NCBI GenBank assembly: GCA_034436045.1
Contig: DAOTVZ010000151.1
Span: 1-6,452, forward strand
DNA: 6,452 nucleotides
DNA from: H111-94 sp034436045
GTDB lineage: Bacteria; Chloroflexota; Ktedonobacteria; Ktedonobacterales; Ktedonobacteraceae
Direction: 5' to 3'
Shown here: one piece after another, positions 6,190-6,452 of the stretch
Layout of the letters: the number at the start of each line of letters is the position of its first letter
Position numbering within the stretch: position 1 is the first letter of the stretch
Program-made: the position numbers and the translations under genes
The notes under the pieces: model-generated
What the model was told of the DNA's origin: nothing
Database searches by the model: none
Seen by the model: only the letters and a program-made list of their open reading frames with translations

Positions 6190-6277
6190 CAGGGCGACCG
6201 CAAGAGCCGCCCGTACCCTGACGCTATGGATGTTGCCTGCTCAGGATAGGGCACGGGCGACCGTTGTGGTCGCCCTG
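6190..6277. repeat. Second compound inverted repeat, inside the monooxygenase operon
   Basis: The outer stem CAGGGCGACC (6190-6199) pairs perfectly with GGTCGCCCTG (6268-6277). Further in, CGCCCGTACCCT (6208-6219) pairs at 11 of 12 positions with AGGGCACGGGCG (6248-6259). Each arm can also fold alone: the right arm forms a perfect 8-bp hairpin, GGGCGACC-GTTGT-GGTCGCCC (6255-6275), and the left a weaker one, GGGCG...CGCCC (6192-6212). GGGCGACC thus occurs twice in direct orientation (6192-6199, 6255-6262). The design matches the repeat at 610-687, but the sequence belongs to a different GGGCGACC type. Confidence 0.75.
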
Positions 6278-6310
6278 CCTGAGTAAGATGTGATGATCCC
6301 CCCTATCAGT

Positions 6311-6315
6311 AAGGA
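6311..6315 (+). promoter_or_regulatory. Ribosome binding site of the reductase gene
   Basis: AAGGA lies 10 nt before the ATG at 6326-6328, the same spacing as for the hydroxylase gene. A second purine-rich CAGGA directly abuts the ATG and is too close to act. Confidence 0.65.
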
Positions 6316-6325
6316 TGATTCAGGA

Positions 6326-6452
6326 ATGGCTACTCACAAAGTTCGTTTTCAACCGGTCGATATTGAGATTGAGGTCAACGAAGACGAGACAATTCTCAAC
6401 GCGGCCTTTCGTCAGGGGGTGTCGTTGACGCATGGATGTCGAGAGGGACAGT
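6326..6452 (+). CDS. prmB: Monooxygenase reductase component, N-terminal 2Fe-2S domain (3' truncated by window)
   Basis: The 42 visible residues, starting MATHKVRFQPVDIEIEV and ending THGCREGQ, match the start of the NADH-dependent reductases of propane-type diiron monooxygenases. The N-terminal plant-type ferredoxin domain opens with a short beta-hairpin, the acidic NEDETIL turn and AAFRQGVSLTHGCREGQ. Cys38 is the first of the cluster's four cysteines (CxxxxCxxC, with the last further on); the rest fall outside the window. The full protein is usually about 340-350 residues and adds FAD- and NAD-binding domains. It passes electrons from NADH via FAD and 2Fe-2S to the hydroxylase encoded just upstream. 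The gene order is as in prmABCD and mimABCD. Only the ferredoxin part can be seen, so the flavin domains are inferred. Confidence 0.88.
   Translation, partial: MATHKVRFQPVDIEIEVNEDETILNAAFRQGVSLTHGCREGQ

Larger units (their letters stand above)
6161..6325. other. Hairpin-rich spacer between hydroxylase and reductase genes
   Basis: This 165-bp gap lies between two genes whose products work in a fixed complex and are normally co-transcribed. It contains no ORF of note. Most of it is the compound inverted repeat at 6190-6277, followed by about 33 nt leading to the ribosome binding site of the next gene. No T-run follows the hairpin, so full termination is unlikely. It could stabilise the upstream mRNA end or reduce read-through into the reductase gene. 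Confidence 0.6.

Noticed and set aside
6190..6277. Intrinsic terminator ending the hydroxylase transcript
   Set aside because: No T-run follows the hairpins, and the next gene is a functional partner with a good ribosome binding site, so partial effects are more likely than full termination.
1..6452. tRNA or rRNA genes
   Set aside because: I saw no cloverleaf-like arrangement or rRNA sequence in any spacer.

Overview
This 6.45-kb window looks like a moderately GC-rich bacterial chromosome. The gene content best fits a Chloroflexota (Ktedonobacteria-like) soil bacterium. The reasons are a sedolisin protease with 'FAEG...VAERPMYF' C-terminal repeats, a cysteine-desulfurase-like aminotransferase, an actinobacterial-type propane monooxygenase cluster, and hairpin-rich intergenic repeats. 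This taxonomic guess rests on remembered gene families, not a search, and an actinobacterium is the main alternative. All four genes read on the + strand.

Layout. (1) 1-575: the 3' half of a PLP-dependent cysteine-desulfurase-like protein, cut by the left edge. (2) 576-908: a non-coding spacer dominated by a compound inverted repeat (610-687) whose two arms are each near-palindromes, plus a third, decayed unit (709-744). (3) 909-4160: a secreted kumamolisin/sedolisin-type acid serine protease of 1083 residues, with propeptide, complete catalytic set and four C-terminal repeats of about 110-116 residues. (4) 4161-4531: a long terminator-like hairpin, then a more AT-rich leader with two GGTACC-centred palindromes, a TAGTTAC direct repeat and an unexplained open frame on the minus strand. 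(5) 4532-6160: the large hydroxylase subunit of a soluble diiron monooxygenase (PrmA/MimA type), with all six iron ligands. (6) 6161-6325: a second compound hairpin repeat between the two monooxygenase genes. (7) 6326-6452: the start of the NADH-dependent ferredoxin-type reductase component (PrmB/MimB type), cut by the right edge.

How the parts work together. The A-then-B order (large hydroxylase, reductase) matches the prmABCD/mimABCD operons of Rhodococcus, Gordonia and Mycolicibacterium, so small hydroxylase and coupling-protein genes are expected just past the right edge. The reductase would pass electrons from NADH through its 2Fe-2S domain to the diiron centre, which hydroxylates a small substrate such as propane, acetone or a phenol. 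The protease and the aminotransferase fragment show no functional link to the monooxygenase and are separated from it and from each other by hairpin-containing spacers. The least ordinary features are the two compound hairpin repeats, which share a design but not a sequence, one of them inside the monooxygenase operon, and the unexplained leader before the hydroxylase gene. I found no clear evidence of a wholly new multi-gene system.
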